NCBI GenBank assembly: GCA_001564205.1 | Contig: LKMY01000125.1 | Coordinates: forward strand, 1-5,746 | DNA from: Nanohaloarchaea archaeon PL-Br10_U2g5 | Lineage (GTDB): Archaea > Halobacteriota > Halobacteria > Halobacteriales > Haloferacaceae | DNA: 5,746 nt | Direction of reading: 5' to 3' | Shown: piece by piece, positions 5,037-5,746 of the stretch | Layout: each line of letters opens with the position of its first letter | Numbering within the stretch: position 1 is the stretch's first letter | Notes under the pieces: generated by a model | What the model saw: the letters and a program-made list of their open reading frames with translations, nothing else | Database searches by the model: none | Told to the model about the DNA's origin: nothing | Program-made: the position numbers and the translations under genes

Positions 5037-5746
5037 ATGAACGCCGTCACACTCGGCCCCGCCGGAACGTACTCACACCGTGCGGCACGGGCCGTCGCCA
5101 CCGAGGTGTCGTTCCGCGAGTCGGTCACGGCCATCGTCGACGCCGTCGAGTCCGGCGAGTTCGAGCGAGGTGTGGTCCCCATCGAGAACAGCATTGAGGG
5201 GTCCGTCACGGAGAGCCTCGACGCGCTCGCCGACCACGACGTCGCGGTCACTCGCGAGGTCGTCACCCCGATCCGTCACGCCCTGCTCGCGCAGGGGCCG
5301 GAGTTCGAAGTCGTCGCCAGCCACTCGCAGGCGCTCGCACAGTGCCGCAACTGGCTGGACGAACACTACCCGTCAGTGAAGTTGGAAGCGGTCGCCTCCA
5401 CCGCCCGCGGCGTCGAGCGCGCCCGTGACGACGCCCGCGTCGCCGGTATCGGCCACCCGGACAACGCGGGTGACGACCTCACCATCCTGGCCGAAGACAT
5501 CCAAGACCGGACCTCGAACGCGACCCGATTCCTCGTCGTCGCACCCGTGTCCGCGCGATCGGACGCCGGTGGCAAGACCACCCTCATCGTCTACCCGAAC
5601 GCGAACTACCCCGGGCTCCTCTTGGAGCTGCTCGAGGCGTTCGCCGATCGCAACCTCAACCTCTCGCGTATCGAGTCCCGTCCGAGCGGCGAGCGGCTCG
5701 GCGACTACCTGTTCCACTTCGACGTCGACGCCGGGCTCTACGAGGA
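5037..5746 (+). CDS. pheA: Prephenate dehydratase (first 236 codons, 3' end outside window)
   Basis: This cytoplasmic enzyme decarboxylates and dehydrates prephenate to phenylpyruvate, the committed step to phenylalanine. The catalytic domain opens with GPAGTYSH (residues 7-14), followed by VVPIENSIEG (46-55) and DRTSNATRF (157-165), which holds the TRF triplet with the catalytic Thr163. The regulatory ACT domain follows: NYPGLLLELL (190-199) corresponds to the Phe-binding GALV region, here as GLLL, and ESRP (213-216) is intact, so feedback inhibition by phenylalanine is likely. No chorismate mutase domain precedes it, so this is a monofunctional form. The ATG at 5037 is supported by the GPAGTYSH motif so close to the start and by the TATA box about 26 nt upstream. 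Only the last part of the ACT domain is missing at the edge. Confidence 0.97.
   Translation, partial: MNAVTLGPAGTYSHRAARAVATEVSFRESVTAIVDAVESGEFERGVVPIENSIEGSVTESLDALADHDVAVTREVVTPIRHALLAQGPEFEVVASHSQALAQCRNWLDEHYPSVKLEAVASTARGVERARDDARVAGIGHPDNAGDDLTILAEDIQDRTSNATRFLVVAPVSARSDAGGKTTLIVYPNANYPGLLLELLEAFADRNLNLSRIESRPSGERLGDYLFHFDVDAGLYE

Overview
This window looks like a chromosomal segment of a halophilic archaeon (class Halobacteria). The base composition is very GC-rich, and the predicted proteins are rich in Asp, Glu and Ala and poor in Lys. Several genes also have an archaeal TATA-like box about 26-29 nt upstream of the start codon, the layout expected for leaderless transcripts. The gene content and the style of the intergenic repeat at 1144-1255 remind me of Halorubrum, but that is recollection and was not tested.

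Layout from left to right. (1) On the minus strand, the window opens with the N-terminal 226 codons of a type IA DNA topoisomerase (topA); its 3' end lies outside the window. (2) Next is a 722-bp stretch without a convincing gene (681-1402). It is rich in structure: a 16-bp tandem repeat, a 22-bp tandem repeat, a TATA-like box beside a 7-bp inverted repeat, a 112-bp imperfect palindrome that looks like a dispersed element, and two GC-rich hairpins. (3) A two-gene minus-strand operon follows: cbiX (sirohydrochlorin cobaltochelatase with a duplicated domain), then, after a 2-nt gap, a cysteine-bearing protein that resembles the DR2241-type Fe-S family. Together they point to cobalt insertion in cobalamin synthesis. 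(4) Divergent from cbiX are two plus-strand genes of unknown function: a 172-aa protein with an HTH-like N-terminus and an ACT-like C-terminus, and a 120-aa soluble protein. An exact 20-bp direct repeat lies between them. (5) A minus-strand gene for a small protein with two membrane segments converges on them. It diverges, across only 32 bp, from (6) pheA (prephenate dehydratase, phenylalanine synthesis), which runs off the right edge with 236 codons visible.

The recognisable genes are housekeeping or biosynthetic. I see no defence system, integrase, transposase, CRISPR array, tRNA or rRNA. The most interesting points are the unequal active-site halves of CbiX with its partner encoded as a separate protein, the repeat-rich gap with an orphan promoter-like site, and the very tight divergent promoter region at pheA.
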